A stretch of DNA of 50,818 bases from Pseudobdellovibrionaceae bacterium (GCA_021463345.1 JAJTYM010000027.1:1-50818), one strand, 5' to 3'. Shown: positions 9,110-18,390, counted from the stretch's first letter. The notes: generated by a model not told the origin, from the letters alone. A program made the numbers and translations.

Positions 9110-9433
9110 ATGAAAGTCTCTGGCAAAAACGCCAACCCGGCGTCTTCGGCGGAAGCGGCGAGGCTCAGCAAAGCGACGACCGACGGCGTGGTGAATTCGA
9201 AGAAGGAAGGTCGGGCCGAGGCTTTTTCCCCCGCGGGCTCCGCGAAAGTGGAGTTGAGCCAGCGCGCGCAGGACATCAAGAAGGCAAAGGAACTCGCGAT
9301 GTCGAAGACGGACGAAGTCGACGAAGCGAAAGTCGCGCGCCTGCAGAAAATGATCGACGAAGGCAAGTACAAGGTCGACGCGGAAGCCGTCGCCGATCGG
9401 CTCGTCGACGAGCATTTGCTGACGAATTCGTAA
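9110..9433 (+). CDS. flgM: Anti-sigma-28 factor FlgM
   Basis: FlgM holds FliA inactive until the hook-basal body is complete, then is exported. 107 residues from ATG 9110, with GGAGGG 6 nt upstream; upstream in-frame starts lack a ribosome site. The N-terminal half is unstructured and Ala/Ser/Lys-rich. The C-terminal half has the family pattern: VELSQRAQDIKKAKEL, then VARLQKMIDEGKYKVDAEAV and a final ADRLVDEHLL. Its place just before flgN, flgK and flgL is conserved in many bacteria. The two sigma-28-like promoters near the flagellins are likely targets of the factor it controls. Confidence 0.92.
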   Translation: MKVSGKNANPASSAEAARLSKATTDGVVNSKKEGRAEAFSPAGSAKVELSQRAQDIKKAKELAMSKTDEVDEAKVARLQKMIDEGKYKVDAEAVADRLVDEHLLTNS

Positions 9434-9519
9434 GCGCGCCGTTCGCGCGGCACGGAGGGCGCAAGGCGGCGCCCCCCGGGAGCGAAACCGGAGACGTGAC
9501 GTCATGAGGATCAAGGAAG

Positions 9520-10035
9520 ATGGACCCGAAAACGCAAGAACTCTACCAAGCCCTCGTTGAGAACCTCGATCACCTCGTGAAGGTGTACCGCTCCCTTCTG
9601 GAGATCGTCCGCAAGGAGAAGGACATCCTCGTTTCGGCGAAGCTCGACGACCTCAACGAGAACAACAAAGCCAAGGACGCGATGCTCGTCCGCATCCGCA
9701 GCCTCGAGAACGCGCGGCTGAAGCTCGCGCGCGATCTCGCGCAGGCGGTGGGCGGCGACGTCGAGGCGCCGCGCCTGCTCGACATCGCCACGAGGGTGGA
9801 CCTCGAGCGCGCGCAGCGCCTGCGCAACCTGCATTCGGTCCTCGACCTGCTGGTGAAGCGCGTGTCCGAGGTGAACAAGCAGAACGAGGAACTGGTGAAG
9901 TCGGCCCTCTCTTCGATCACGGGAGCCATGGAGGCGATCCGCGACACGCTCCAGGAGAAGCCGACGTACGCCCGCAAGGGCCAGATGGCCTCGGCGCCGA
10001 ACGAAAGCGGCGCCTTGGTCCGTAAAGAAGTTTGA
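9520..10035 (+). CDS. flgN: FlgN-type export chaperone
   Basis: Cytoplasmic chaperone for FlgK and FlgL. 171 residues, almost wholly helical and charged, with heptad-like spacing (LYQALVENLDHLVKVYRSL, then ILVSAKLDDLNENNKAKDAML) as in FlgN. It lies between flgM and its expected clients flgK and flgL, which supports the assignment more than sequence alone. The last 30 residues (TYARKGQMASAP onward) look disordered. Confidence 0.85.
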   Translation: MDPKTQELYQALVENLDHLVKVYRSLLEIVRKEKDILVSAKLDDLNENNKAKDAMLVRIRSLENARLKLARDLAQAVGGDVEAPRLLDIATRVDLERAQRLRNLHSVLDLLVKRVSEVNKQNEELVKSALSSITGAMEAIRDTLQEKPTYARKGQMASAPNESGALVRKEV

Positions 10036-10086
10036 GGAACGCCGCGGAGCCGGGGGGCCGGGGAGCGGCGACAAGAGGCGGACAGG

Positions 10087-11520
10087 ATGTCCAAAATCAG
10101 TTCGATGCTCGACGTGGGCAAGCGCTCGATGATGAACAGTCAGACGGCGCTGCAGACCGTCGGGCACAACATCGCCAACAAGAGCACCGAGGGGTACTCG
10201 CGCCAGCGCGTCGAGATCCAGACGAACGAGCCCGTTTCCAGCGGGCGGCTGCGCATCGGTACGGGCGCGAGGAGCGCCGCCGTCACGCGGACCAACAACG
10301 AATACCTCGAGAAGCAGATCGGCAGGGAGCAGTCGAGCCTCGGTTACCTGGGGGGCAAGGCCGACGCGATGATGAGGGTCGAGCAGGTCTACAACGAGCA
10401 GTCGGACAAGGGGCTGAACCAGTTCATCGCCGAGTTCTTCAACGCTTTCCGCGAACTCGGCAACAATCCCGAAAGCCTGGCGACGCGCACGCTCGTCCGC
10501 GAGACGGCCGACTTCGTCGCCAAGGATTTCAGCCGCGTCAGCGCGCAGCTCGGCGAGATCCGCAAGGACATCGATCAGCAGGTCATCACGCACGTCGAGG
10601 AGATCAACGCGTACGCCGAGGAGATCGCGCGCTTGAACGAGAAGATCCAGATGGTCGAGATGCGGGGCGCCGGGGCGCCCGCCAACGACGAGCGCGACCG
10701 CCGCGACCTGCTCATCAAGAAACTCGGCGAGAAAGTGAACGTCCGCTGGGCCGAGGGCGACGACGGGATGGTGACGATCTCGGCCGGGCAGAGCGCCTTG
10801 CTCGTCACGGGCTACGACGCGAAGAGGCTCGCGGCGCAGGGGACTCCCGGCAACGAGAAGAAGGGCGAGGGCAGCGTCGACCTTTTCTACCTCCCCAGCG
10901 ACAGCGCGGCCCCGGTGAAGGTCACGGACCAGTTCTCGGGGGGGGCTCTGGGCGGTTTGCTCGAGGTCCGCGACCAGGTCATCACGGAGCTGGTTTCCAG
11001 GATGGACGACATGGCGTTCACGCTGGCGTCGGCGGTGAACGAGGCGCATGGGCTCGGTTTCGACGCTCACAACGGCTCGGGCGGGCGGTTCTTCGAGCAG
11101 CCGATGACCGTCAAGGGCGCGGCCGAAAACCTGCGCCTGGACCGCGGCGTCCTCGAGGATCCGAACCGCATCGCGGCGGCCGCGCAGCCGTTCGCCCCGG
11201 GCGACAACCGCATCGCCAACGTGATCGCGCAGTTGCAAAGCTCGAAGATGATGAACGACGGACAGAGCACGTTCGACGACTTCTACAACGGCGTCGTCGG
11301 CCAGGTCGGCGTGGTCACGCGCCGGACGAACGTCGCGCACGAGAGCCAGGGCGACGTCGTCAAGCAGCTCCAGAACATCCGGGAGAGCATCAGCGGAGTC
11401 AGCCTCGACGAGGAAACGACGAAGATGATCGAATTCCAGAAGTCGTTCGACGCGTCGGCGCGTCTGATCCGCACCGCCGACGAGATGTTCGACACGGTCT
11501 TGAACCTGAAACGGTATTGA
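10087..11520 (+). CDS. flgK: Flagellar hook-associated protein 1 (FlgK)
   Basis: Hook-filament junction protein. The N-terminus reads MLDVGKRSMMNSQTALQTVG then HNIANKSTEGYSRQRV, the FlgK signature. The C-terminus has GVSLDEETTKMIEFQKSFDASARLI and ends DTVLNLKRY, the helical D0 region. At 477 residues it is shorter than enteric FlgK (about 547) because the central domain is reduced. ATG 10087 has GGCGGAC upstream, a weak ribosome site. flgL follows after 33 bp. Confidence 0.94.
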   Translation: MSKISSMLDVGKRSMMNSQTALQTVGHNIANKSTEGYSRQRVEIQTNEPVSSGRLRIGTGARSAAVTRTNNEYLEKQIGREQSSLGYLGGKADAMMRVEQVYNEQSDKGLNQFIAEFFNAFRELGNNPESLATRTLVRETADFVAKDFSRVSAQLGEIRKDIDQQVITHVEEINAYAEEIARLNEKIQMVEMRGAGAPANDERDRRDLLIKKLGEKVNVRWAEGDDGMVTISAGQSALLVTGYDAKRLAAQGTPGNEKKGEGSVDLFYLPSDSAAPVKVTDQFSGGALGGLLEVRDQVITELVSRMDDMAFTLASAVNEAHGLGFDAHNGSGGRFFEQPMTVKGAAENLRLDRGVLEDPNRIAAAAQPFAPGDNRIANVIAQLQSSKMMNDGQSTFDDFYNGVVGQVGVVTRRTNVAHESQGDVVKQLQNIRESISGVSLDEETTKMIEFQKSFDASARLIRTADEMFDTVLNLKRY

Positions 11521-11553
11521 TGGGGATGAGGCGCCGATGCCCCGGGGCAGAGT

Positions 11554-12627
11554 ATGAGAATCGCCGATAAGATGAATTACGACCAAGTGAAGCACAACCT
11601 CTCCAAAAATCGCTCGGAGATGGCGGAGCTTCAGAACCAGGCGGCGACCCAGAAGAGGGTCAACAAACCGTCGGATGACCCTGTCGCCGCCACGCGCGTG
11701 CTCGCGGCGCGCACGGACATCGCCGGCGGCCGGCAGTTCATCAAGAACATCAACGCGGCGAAGTCGTTCCTCGAATACTCCGAGCAGTCGCTCGGCGAGC
11801 TCGCCGACGCCCTCATCCGGGCCAAAGAGCTCGCCATCAGCCAGGCCAACGACGCGAGCGCCAACCAACGTTCGCGCGAGGTGACGGCGACCGAAGTCGA
11901 ACAGCTCCTGAGCCAGGCCGTGCAGATCGGCAACCGCAAGCTCGGCGATCGTTTCCTGTTCGGCGGGTTCAAGACGACGTTCGCGCCGTTCGACCCGCGG
12001 GGGAACTATTCGGGCGACGACGGCGAGATGAGGATCACGATCGACAAAAAAGCCTCGGTGGCGATGAACGTCCCGGGGAGCCAGGTTTTCCTCGGCATCG
12101 ACGTCAACGCGCCTTCCAGGGAAGCGCCGTCGGCGCGGCCGCTCGCGCCGGGCGGCAAGATCGAGGTCCCGGACATGGGCCGGGCGAGAACCGTCGACGA
12201 GCGGCGCGTGGGTCTGCGCGGTCCCGCGTCGGTCGACGGCGCGGAGGGGGGCGGGGCGCCTAGCAACAACACGTCGACCTGGAGGACGGGGGGCATCAAC
12301 GTCTTTCGCGTTCTGCAGGATCTCGAGGCGGGTTTGCGCACCAACGACAAGGGCACGATCCAGGACGCGATCGACACGGTCGACGAGGCCTTGGCGCAGG
12401 TCGTGCTCGTCCGTTCGAAATTGGGCTCTCGGGTGATGACCTTGAATTCGACGCTTGAAGGCATCCAGAAAGGCCAAGTCGACGCCAAGACGATGGCCTC
12501 GAACCTCGAGGACGCGGACACGTTCGAGTTGGTCAGCGATATAAACAAAACTGAGAGTACTCTCAAGGCGTCGCTCGCCACATCCGGGAAACTGATCCAA
12601 CCGAGTCTGCTTGACTTCCTCAGGTAG
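11554..12627 (+). CDS. flgL: Flagellar hook-associated protein 3 (FlgL)
   Basis: Second junction protein. 357 residues starting MRIADKMNYDQVKHNLSKNR; VNKPSDDPVAATRVLAAR and KELAISQANDASANQRSREV are the flagellin-like D0/D1 motifs. GNRKLGDRFLFGGFKTTFAPFD is the FlgL hallmark. The variable middle (residues 170-260) is Gly/Ala/Pro-rich. The C-terminus returns to helix (TFELVSDINKTESTLKASLA). It is the last structural gene before the csrA leader. Confidence 0.94.
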   Translation: MRIADKMNYDQVKHNLSKNRSEMAELQNQAATQKRVNKPSDDPVAATRVLAARTDIAGGRQFIKNINAAKSFLEYSEQSLGELADALIRAKELAISQANDASANQRSREVTATEVEQLLSQAVQIGNRKLGDRFLFGGFKTTFAPFDPRGNYSGDDGEMRITIDKKASVAMNVPGSQVFLGIDVNAPSREAPSARPLAPGGKIEVPDMGRARTVDERRVGLRGPASVDGAEGGGAPSNNTSTWRTGGINVFRVLQDLEAGLRTNDKGTIQDAIDTVDEALAQVVLVRSKLGSRVMTLNSTLEGIQKGQVDAKTMASNLEDADTFELVSDINKTESTLKASLATSGKLIQPSLLDFLR

Positions 12628-12965
12628 AAATAATAGCTACAGTTCCGTTCTTTTTCGGCCGTAGAGGTGATCGCGGCCCCCGAGGCCTTCGAGGCGCCGG
12701 CTCGAAACGCCGGTTCGAGGCGATCGGGGAAAGAACACGGACCGCCGAACGCGGGCGCGCCCTTAAGGAACAGGGTGCTCCGTACCGAGGCGGGTCGTCG
12801 TGACCAACCGATGTGGCCCCAGTCGCCGTGACTGGTCCCGCGGCCGGTCACCGCGATCATCGGAGTCTCTTGTAGGTAGTCCTTTTGGGGACTCTCTTGG
12901 GACGAAGGGTGCGACGTTCGCGCTTTGACTCGAACTTTGACCAGGATGTTGAAGGAGAAGTAGCA
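12628..12965 (+). promoter_or_regulatory. Structured leader/intergenic region upstream of csrA
   Basis: This is a 338-bp gap with no gene. GTTCTTT (12647-12653) pairs with AAAGAAC (12730-12736) and GATCG (12669-12673) with CGATC (12721-12725), enclosing a GC-rich core with repeated CGAGG and CCGGC/GCCGG stems. A second short hairpin AGTCC/GGACT lies at about 12877-12892, and GGAG precedes the csrA ATG. It could be the flgKL terminator, a csrA leader or a small RNA. The structure was judged by eye only. Confidence 0.4.
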
Positions 12966-13193
12966 ATGTTGGTCCTCACCCGTAAACTCGGCGAATCCAT
13001 CGCGATCGACGACCACATCAAAATCCGCGTTGTCCAGATCAAGGGGAAGCAGGTCCGTCTGGGCATCGAGGCCCCGAAAGACACCAAGATCCACCGTGAG
13101 GAAGTTTATCTGGCCATCCAGAGCCAGAACACCGAATCATCGAAAACCGACGCGCAAAGCACCCGCGCTGTCGCGAAGCTCCTCAAGTCCTGA
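12966..13193 (+). CDS. csrA: Carbon storage/flagellin translation regulator CsrA
   Basis: RNA-binding dimer that masks GGA-containing ribosome sites. 75 residues beginning MLVLTRKLGESIAIDD, with IKIRVVQIKGKQVRLGIEAP and the helix HREEVYLAIQ, all typical of CsrA. The C-terminal 20 residues are a polar extension, as in FliW-containing lineages. ATG 12966 has GGAG 8 nt upstream. fliW lies 220 bp downstream, so the CsrA-FliW-flagellin switch known from Bacillus and Campylobacter is expected: FliW binds either CsrA or free flagellin, and CsrA represses flagellin mRNA. Confidence 0.96.
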   Translation: MLVLTRKLGESIAIDDHIKIRVVQIKGKQVRLGIEAPKDTKIHREEVYLAIQSQNTESSKTDAQSTRAVAKLLKS

Positions 13194-13413
13194 AGTCGAT
13201 CGCGCTTTTCGGCGACTTCGTGCCTCGTCGCGTCGTTGTGCCTCCGTTGGAATTTGTCTTGATCGGTTCACCCCGACCTTCCTACAGTTGAAGGGGTCGC
13301 CGGCGAGAGGAAACACGCGCGTTCATCGCTTTCGCCGCCCGATTCAATGACCCGATTTAATGGCTTGAAGTGTCTCAGCATTATCGGCATCCTCGGCATG
13401 AGGGGGAAGAAGC

Positions 13414-13953
13414 ATGGAGATTCAGACGTCGAGGTTTGGACCCGTCCAGCTGCAGGCGGAGAATATTCTGGAATTTCCGGAAGGAATCCTCGGCTTCAAC
13501 GATTTGCGTCGCTTTGTGCTGCTCGACGATCCGAACGACGAAATCTTCGCCTGGCTCCAATCATGCGAAACCCCGACGATCGCGTTTCCCGTGCTCGAGC
13601 CAGAACTCTTCTCGCCAGGCCACCAGGTCGCGTTGACCAAGCATGATCTCGAAGCGATCGGCTTGGGATCGGCCGAAGGGTTTAGAGCGTACACCATCAT
13701 CACGATTCCCGACGATCCAACGCAGATGACGGCCAATATGAAGGCGCCGATCATCATCAACGTCGCCCGGAAAATGGCCCGTCAATGCGTGCTCCAGGAC
13801 AATAACCTGGCGATCCGTGAGCCGATCTTCGCGAAACTCCAACAGCGGGTTGTGCAGAACCCGCAAATCCCGATCAAGAGCCAGGCGACGGGTCGCTCGG
13901 CCGTTCATTTGCCCGTGCGCGGGACGAACCGCCCTCCGGAAGTTTCCGAGTAA
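13414..13953 (+). CDS. fliW: Flagellar assembly factor FliW
   Basis: Protein antagonist of CsrA that senses cytoplasmic flagellin. 179 residues. FGPVQLQAENILEFPEGILGF is the family N-terminal signature; FAWLQSCETPTIAFPV and INVARKMARQCVLQDN are the other conserved blocks. The last 30 residues (RSAVHLPVRGTNRPPEVSE) are a variable tail. GAGGGGGAAG lies just upstream of ATG 13414. The pairing with csrA and the two flagellins at 23236 and 24489 makes the regulatory circuit complete in this window. Confidence 0.95.
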   Translation: MEIQTSRFGPVQLQAENILEFPEGILGFNDLRRFVLLDDPNDEIFAWLQSCETPTIAFPVLEPELFSPGHQVALTKHDLEAIGLGSAEGFRAYTIITIPDDPTQMTANMKAPIIINVARKMARQCVLQDNNLAIREPIFAKLQQRVVQNPQIPIKSQATGRSAVHLPVRGTNRPPEVSE

Positions 13954-14190
13954 GAGTTCCGAAACCGAGATCCTTATCAAAATCCTTGGGAACGGGTTTC
14001 AGGAGCGTCGAGAGCGGCGTGTCTCGCGTCGCGCGCTTTTCGATCGAACCGGGAGTCGGTTCGCGAATCCGGCCCGTGCGCGTCTCAAGTTCGCCCGTCC
14101 CCGATCCGAAAGGGAAGACAGTGCCAGTACGGCACGTTGTTCGAGTCAGGGAGGCCAGGATGGTATGCCCGCCACGGAAGGGATACTCTC

Positions 14191-14892
14191 ATGTCGCGAA
14201 GGATCGGGTCCTGGACGGCCCGCCCATTGGCGAGCCTGTTCCTCGCTCTCGCGTTTTCACTCGCCGCCGCGCCTGCCGCGCGCGCTGACGCCGTCACGAT
14301 CTTCGACGCGCGCAAGTCTCTGCCGCTCGATCCGAGCGAGCCGGTTCATCACGATTACTACGTGAGCGCCGGTCCCGAAGCCGGGCTTAAAAAAGGGATG
14401 TACGTCTCGGTCGTGCGCAAGACGCCCGTGCACGATCCGATCGGGAACAAAGCCCAGGGCACGCTCTCGGTGGAAGTCGCCAAAGTGCAGATCATCCACG
14501 TCGAACGCGACCTGAGCGTCGCGCGCTTGGCCGCCGAGTTCGGCGCCGAGGACCGGCCGGTCCTCGAATTCGAGGCGATTATGATCGGCGACGTCCTCGA
14601 TCTGGCGACGGCTTCGATGGACGCGCCGAAAGAACGCAAGCCAGGGAAAAAGCGCGGGTTGTCCTCGCAGGGGTCCGGGAATGCCGCCGTTTCCGCCCCG
14701 CCCGCCGGGAGCGGAGCGGTCCCGGTGGAGATCGCGCCTTCGGTTCCGCCCGCCGAGCCGGTTCCCCGAAAAAGTGTTGAAAAACCTACCGCGGACGGCG
14801 TCCCCTCGCCGTCGCCGGTGACCGTTGAAAGTCCTTCTCGTCCCGCGCCGGTACCTGGTATGGTGCCCGGCGATGACGACATCCGTACCTGA
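14191..14892 (+). CDS. Exported protein of unknown function with a FlgT-C-like middle region
   Basis: 233 residues from ATG 14191 (GGAAGGG upstream). A signal peptide (LASLFLALAFSLAAAPAARA) is followed by a domain of about 110 residues: DYYVSAGPEAGLKKGMYVSV, GTLSVEVAKVQIIHVERDLS and FEAIMIGDVL. This 'vsaG...Gl..Gm...V.R...gtl.v..v' layout resembles the C-terminal domain of flagellar FlgT-like or assembly proteins. The remaining 80 residues are a Pro/Ser/Lys-rich tail. The domain assignment is an impression from pattern, not a search. It sits between fliW and prmA, whose start codon lies inside its 3' end. Confidence 0.6.
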   Translation: MSRRIGSWTARPLASLFLALAFSLAAAPAARADAVTIFDARKSLPLDPSEPVHHDYYVSAGPEAGLKKGMYVSVVRKTPVHDPIGNKAQGTLSVEVAKVQIIHVERDLSVARLAAEFGAEDRPVLEFEAIMIGDVLDLATASMDAPKERKPGKKRGLSSQGSGNAAVSAPPAGSGAVPVEIAPSVPPAEPVPRKSVEKPTADGVPSPSPVTVESPSRPAPVPGMVPGDDDIRT

Positions 14893-15790
14893 TTCGTACT
14901 GCCGGCTCCTCGCGCGCGGCCTCCGCCGCTCGCATGAGGAGCCGTTCACGGAGTTCTGTTTCGATCACGGCGCGCAAGGCGTGGCCGAAGACCTGGCTTT
15001 CACGCAGCCCGAGATCACGTTCGACCCGACGGTCGTCGAGACCGGGAGGTTCGACATGAACGTGTACTTCGCGTCCCATCCAGGCGAAGAGTTCCTGCTG
15101 CAGCTCAGGAGCCGGTTCCCGGAAGCCGACGTGAGCGTCGCCGTCGAGGCGAACCAGGATTGGATGGAGAACTGGAAAAAGGGGTTCGAACCTTTCCTGT
15201 TCGTGGATCCTTTCTGGATCGTGCCGAGCTGGCGGGAGGCGCCGCCCGAAGCGAAACAGGTTTTATTTGTGGATCCCGGCATGGCGTTCGGAACCGGCAC
15301 GCACGAGACCACGCGCCTGGCCGCTCGGTTGATCGTGAGCGCCTGGCCGCGGATCGCGGCGGAATCCGGCGCCGCGCCGTTCGCGCTCGATGTCGGTACC
15401 GGGACCGGCGTGCTCGCGCTCGTGGCGCGCAAGCTCGGCGCCGGCCGGGTCATGGCGCTCGACATCGACCCCGAGGCGCGTCGCGTGGCGCGTGAGAACG
15501 TCGCGCTCAACTCCGCCGATGCCGTCGAAGTCCCGGAAACGCAGCTCCACGAGTTGCCGGCGTCGTTGAACGGCGCGTTCGATCTGGTGGTCGCCAACAT
15601 CATCGACGGCGCTCTGCTCGCGTTGCGCGAAGACCTGTTCCGCGTCTTGAAGCCCGGCGGCGCGCTCGTGTTGTCCGGCATTCTCACCGAACGCGAAGGC
15701 CCGTTCCTGGAGGGCTTCCTCGCCGGCCGGCCCGAACGCAACCGCCGTCGGATGACCATGGGCGAGTGGTCGTCGTTCCTGATACGGTGA
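14873..15790 (+). CDS. prmA: Ribosomal protein L11 methyltransferase
   Basis: SAM-dependent trimethylation of ribosomal protein L11. 305 residues from ATG 14873, overlapping the previous gene by 20 bp. It contains DPGMAFGTGTHETTRLAARL (the PrmA signature), the SAM-binding ALDVGTGTGVLALVARKLGA with acidic MALDIDPEA, and VVANIIDGAL in the NPPY-like position. The N-terminal half carries ENWKKGFEPF, also typical. An upstream in-frame start exists, but the shorter one fits the family. It is followed 11 bp later by rsmE, a common pairing. Confidence 0.93.
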   Translation: MTTSVPDSYCRLLARGLRRSHEEPFTEFCFDHGAQGVAEDLAFTQPEITFDPTVVETGRFDMNVYFASHPGEEFLLQLRSRFPEADVSVAVEANQDWMENWKKGFEPFLFVDPFWIVPSWREAPPEAKQVLFVDPGMAFGTGTHETTRLAARLIVSAWPRIAAESGAAPFALDVGTGTGVLALVARKLGAGRVMALDIDPEARRVARENVALNSADAVEVPETQLHELPASLNGAFDLVVANIIDGALLALREDLFRVLKPGGALVLSGILTEREGPFLEGFLAGRPERNRRRMTMGEWSSFLIR

Positions 15791-15801
15791 ACGGGCCGCC
15801 G

Positions 15802-16566
15802 ATGCGACGTTATTGGGTTCCGAAAAACGCGATCGAAGGGACCGAGGTCTCCCTCAAGGACGAGATCCTGCATCACGTCCGGGACGTCTGCCGGATGGGC
15901 AAGGGCGCGAAGTTCGAAATCCTGCACGAAGGTCGGGCGCTCCTCGTCGAGATCGTCTCCGAAACGAAACACGAATCGCGGGCGCGCATCCTCGAGGAAC
16001 GGGCGATCGCGCCTCGACCGAAGCCCGATATCGCGCTCGTCATGGCCATTCCGCGCTTCGCGGTGTTCGAAGCGGTGATCGAAAAGGCCGTGGAGCTCGG
16101 GGTGGCCCGCATCCAGCCCGTTTTTTCGGAATTCAGCTTCATTCGCGCCAAGGACGAGGTGCTGGGGAAAAAACGGCCGCGCTGGGAGAAGATCGTGCAA
16201 AGCGCCACCCAACAATCCGGCCGCGGCGACTGGATGAGCGTCGAACAGGCGATGCCGCTCAAGGAGGCGCTCGAAGCCCTTAACCGGAACCCGGGCGTGA
16301 GGGGTCTGTTCGCATACGAGGGCGAGGGCCGGCTCTCGGCCAAGGACGGGTTGAAGGCGTTGGAAGTGGGAGCGGGAGCGGACATCGCGATCGCTGAGTG
16401 TCAGGTGTTTATCGGCGCCGAAGGTGGATTTTCATTCAAGGAAGTCGAGTTGTTCCGGGAGTTTGGACTTCATCCGGTCACTCTCGGTTCGCAAGTTCTG
16501 AGGGTGGAAACGGCTTGCGTCACTCTCGTCAGCATTCTAAAGTATCACTTTGATCAGCTGCGCTAG
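15802..16566 (+). CDS. rsmE: 16S rRNA (uracil1498-N3)-methyltransferase RsmE
   Basis: SPOUT-class methyltransferase acting on the small subunit. 254 residues from ATG 15802 (MRRYWVPKNAIEG). The N-terminal PUA-like region has ILHHVRDVCRMGKG. The knot region has VFIGAEGGFSFKEVELF, LGSQVLRVETACVT and the final VSILKY, matching the family GPEGGFs, LGxRILRxETA pattern, with A replacing P in GPEGG. It is probably translationally linked to prmA. Confidence 0.94.
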   Translation: MRRYWVPKNAIEGTEVSLKDEILHHVRDVCRMGKGAKFEILHEGRALLVEIVSETKHESRARILEERAIAPRPKPDIALVMAIPRFAVFEAVIEKAVELGVARIQPVFSEFSFIRAKDEVLGKKRPRWEKIVQSATQQSGRGDWMSVEQAMPLKEALEALNRNPGVRGLFAYEGEGRLSAKDGLKALEVGAGADIAIAECQVFIGAEGGFSFKEVELFREFGLHPVTLGSQVLRVETACVTLVSILKYHFDQLR

Positions 16567-16678
16567 AGGCGCCGGCGATCAGCATCGCGCCAAAAAAGCC
16601 GAAGGCGAGCGTCGTACGAAAGCCGAGGGCGGGCATGCGCGAGGAACGCCGGCGGCGGGCGCGGCGAACGGGGTGGGG

Positions 16679-17908
16679 ATGGATCCTTTCGAAGAGTTCG
16701 AGTTTAAGCCTCTGACCGAAGGCCTGGGTTTTCACAAAAAAGCCGGAAAACTGAAACAAGACATCCAACTCGCCAACATCAGCGAAGACAAGGTGGGCCG
16801 AGTCGTGCCCGAGCCGCCGCCGAAGAGCATGATGGCGGGCATGAGTTCGGTTTTGAACTCAGCTGCCGGTTCCGCGGCCCGGCCGGTGGCCGATGACGAT
16901 CTGGACCTGACGGCCCCTCGCGCGGCGAGCAAGTCGATCTCCGATCTCATCGCGGCGTTGCCGCCGTCGCTCGATTTCCTCGAGGACGTTCCCGTCGCGG
17001 CCGATGACAGGAGCGCGCCCGGGACCGAGGGCGACGATCAGCCGGCGATCCATTACCCGTTCCTGAAACCCCGCAAGCGCGCGGGCGAAGCCCCGTCACC
17101 GGTGACTTCGCAGGGCACGCCGTCGCTGCGGTCGGCGGAGGACGCGCGCCCGCAGATCTTTCAACCGCTCGGGCGCGCCGATTACAAGGCGCCCGCCGAA
17201 AAAACGGTGGCGGAGAAGCCATCGGAAAAAGCGCCGGAAAAGCCCATGACGATCACCGCCCCGAGACCGGGGACGCCGGCGACGCTCGCAAGCGCGGGGG
17301 CGACGTCGCCCGTCTCGGCGCGCGCCGGCCAGCCTCCGGCGCCGACGCTCAAGTCGCCTTTAAGGCCCGGCAAGAAGATCGACGAAGTCGCCATGCGCGC
17401 CCAACAGATCCAGGATGGGAAGGCGCAGGCGGAGAAGTTCCAGGGTGTCGAGAAGAAGGCTCTCGCCGTCGCTTCGAGCGAGCTCAAGAAGGTTTCGACG
17501 AGCTTCTCGGCCGCGGTTCTCGATCTCATGGCGATCGCCGGCGTGACGACGATCTTCCTGGTCGTCATCCTGGTGATCACTCGGATCGATCTGGTCGCGA
17601 TGCTTTCGCACGCGAAGACCGATTTCTCGACGATCTTCCACTTAGGGGCGCTTTTCTTCGCCGTGATGCATTTGTACGTGCTCGCGTCGCGTTGCTTTTT
17701 CGGGGCGACGGTCGGCGAATGGGCGTTCGACCTGCAGATGGGCTCCGAAGAGGAGCGGAAAAAGGCGACGTACCCGCCGCGCGTGATCTGGCGGATGATC
17801 CTCGTTCTCGCGACGGGGATCGTGACGCTGCCGGTGCTGAGCAAACTGTTCGGCCGGGATCTCCTCGCTCTGCTCGGCGGGCCGCAGTTGTACCGCCGAC
17901 CGATGTGA
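16679..17908 (+). CDS. RDD-family membrane protein with a long disordered N-terminus
   Basis: 409 residues from ATG 16679 (MDPFEEFEFKPL). The first 260 or so are Ala/Pro-rich and polar, with no domain seen. Three hydrophobic helices follow: AVLDLMAIAGVTTIFLVVIL, IFHLGALFFAVMHLYVLAS and RMILVLATGIVTLPVLSKLF. Between helices 2 and 3, GATVGEWAFDLQM matches the RDD motif G.t.G....l.v. The start is chosen for the conserved-looking acidic FEEFEF; upstream in-frame sequence is low complexity. The function of RDD proteins is mostly unknown. It abuts rfaE2 by 3 bp. Confidence 0.75.
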   Translation: MDPFEEFEFKPLTEGLGFHKKAGKLKQDIQLANISEDKVGRVVPEPPPKSMMAGMSSVLNSAAGSAARPVADDDLDLTAPRAASKSISDLIAALPPSLDFLEDVPVAADDRSAPGTEGDDQPAIHYPFLKPRKRAGEAPSPVTSQGTPSLRSAEDARPQIFQPLGRADYKAPAEKTVAEKPSEKAPEKPMTITAPRPGTPATLASAGATSPVSARAGQPPAPTLKSPLRPGKKIDEVAMRAQQIQDGKAQAEKFQGVEKKALAVASSELKKVSTSFSAAVLDLMAIAGVTTIFLVVILVITRIDLVAMLSHAKTDFSTIFHLGALFFAVMHLYVLASRCFFGATVGEWAFDLQMGSEEERKKATYPPRVIWRMILVLATGIVTLPVLSKLFGRDLLALLGGPQLYRRPM

Positions 17909-17911
17909 GCC

Positions 17912-18373
17912 ATGGGACGGGTCTTTCGTTCGTGGGATGAGCTGGAGCGCGACCTCGGGTCGCGCCGTTCCGGACGCAAGGTCGTGTTCACCAACGGGTG
18001 TTTCGATATCCTGCACCTCGGTCATGTCCGTTACCTGCGGGAAGCCAGATCGCTCGGCGATATCCTCGTCGTCGGGCTCAATACCGATGAAAGCGTGCGG
18101 AAGCTCAAAGGGCCATCGCGCCCCGTGCAGGACCAGGACGCGCGCGCCGAGATCATGGCGGCGCTCGGGTGCGTCGACGCGGTCGCGTTGTTCGGAGAGG
18201 ACACGCCTGAGGAACTCATTCGCCGCGTTCGGCCCGACGTCCTCGTCAAAGGCGGCGACTACAGGGTCGAAAGCATCGCGGGCGCGGAGTTCGTGCAGAG
18301 CTACGGCGGCGCGGTGAAGGCGTTGCAGTTCGTCCCCGGCCATTCGACGACCGCGATCCTCAAGAGGGTTTGA
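17912..18373 (+). CDS. rfaE2: D-glycero-beta-D-manno-heptose 1-phosphate adenylyltransferase
   Basis: Makes ADP-heptose for LPS inner core. 153 residues: a stand-alone equivalent of the C-terminal half of Hld[19 protein letters not shown] contains the nucleotidyltransferase HxGH motif; [30 protein letters not shown] and [11 protein letters not shown] complete the RfaE2 signature. The kinase half is not nearby. It implies a heptose-containing LPS and supports a Gram-negative host. Confidence 0.94.
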   Translation: MGRVFRSWDELERDLGSRRSGRKVVFTNGCFDILHLGHVRYLREARSLGDILVVGLNTDESVRKLKGPSRPVQDQDARAEIMAALGCVDAVALFGEDTPEELIRRVRPDVLVKGGDYRVESIAGAEFVQSYGGAVKALQFVPGHSTTAILKRV

Positions 18374-18390
18374 CCCTCGAGGGGCGCCCG

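Noticed and set aside
9511-12600. Very long minus-strand open frame opposite flgN, flgK and flgL
   Set aside because: Composition is Arg/Asp/Ala-rich shadow sequence of the high-GC plus-strand genes; no domain, and the plus strand is clearly coding.
14873-14892. Frameshift joining the exported protein and prmA
   Set aside because: Both genes have proper ends and the 20-bp overlap is in keeping with other overlaps here.
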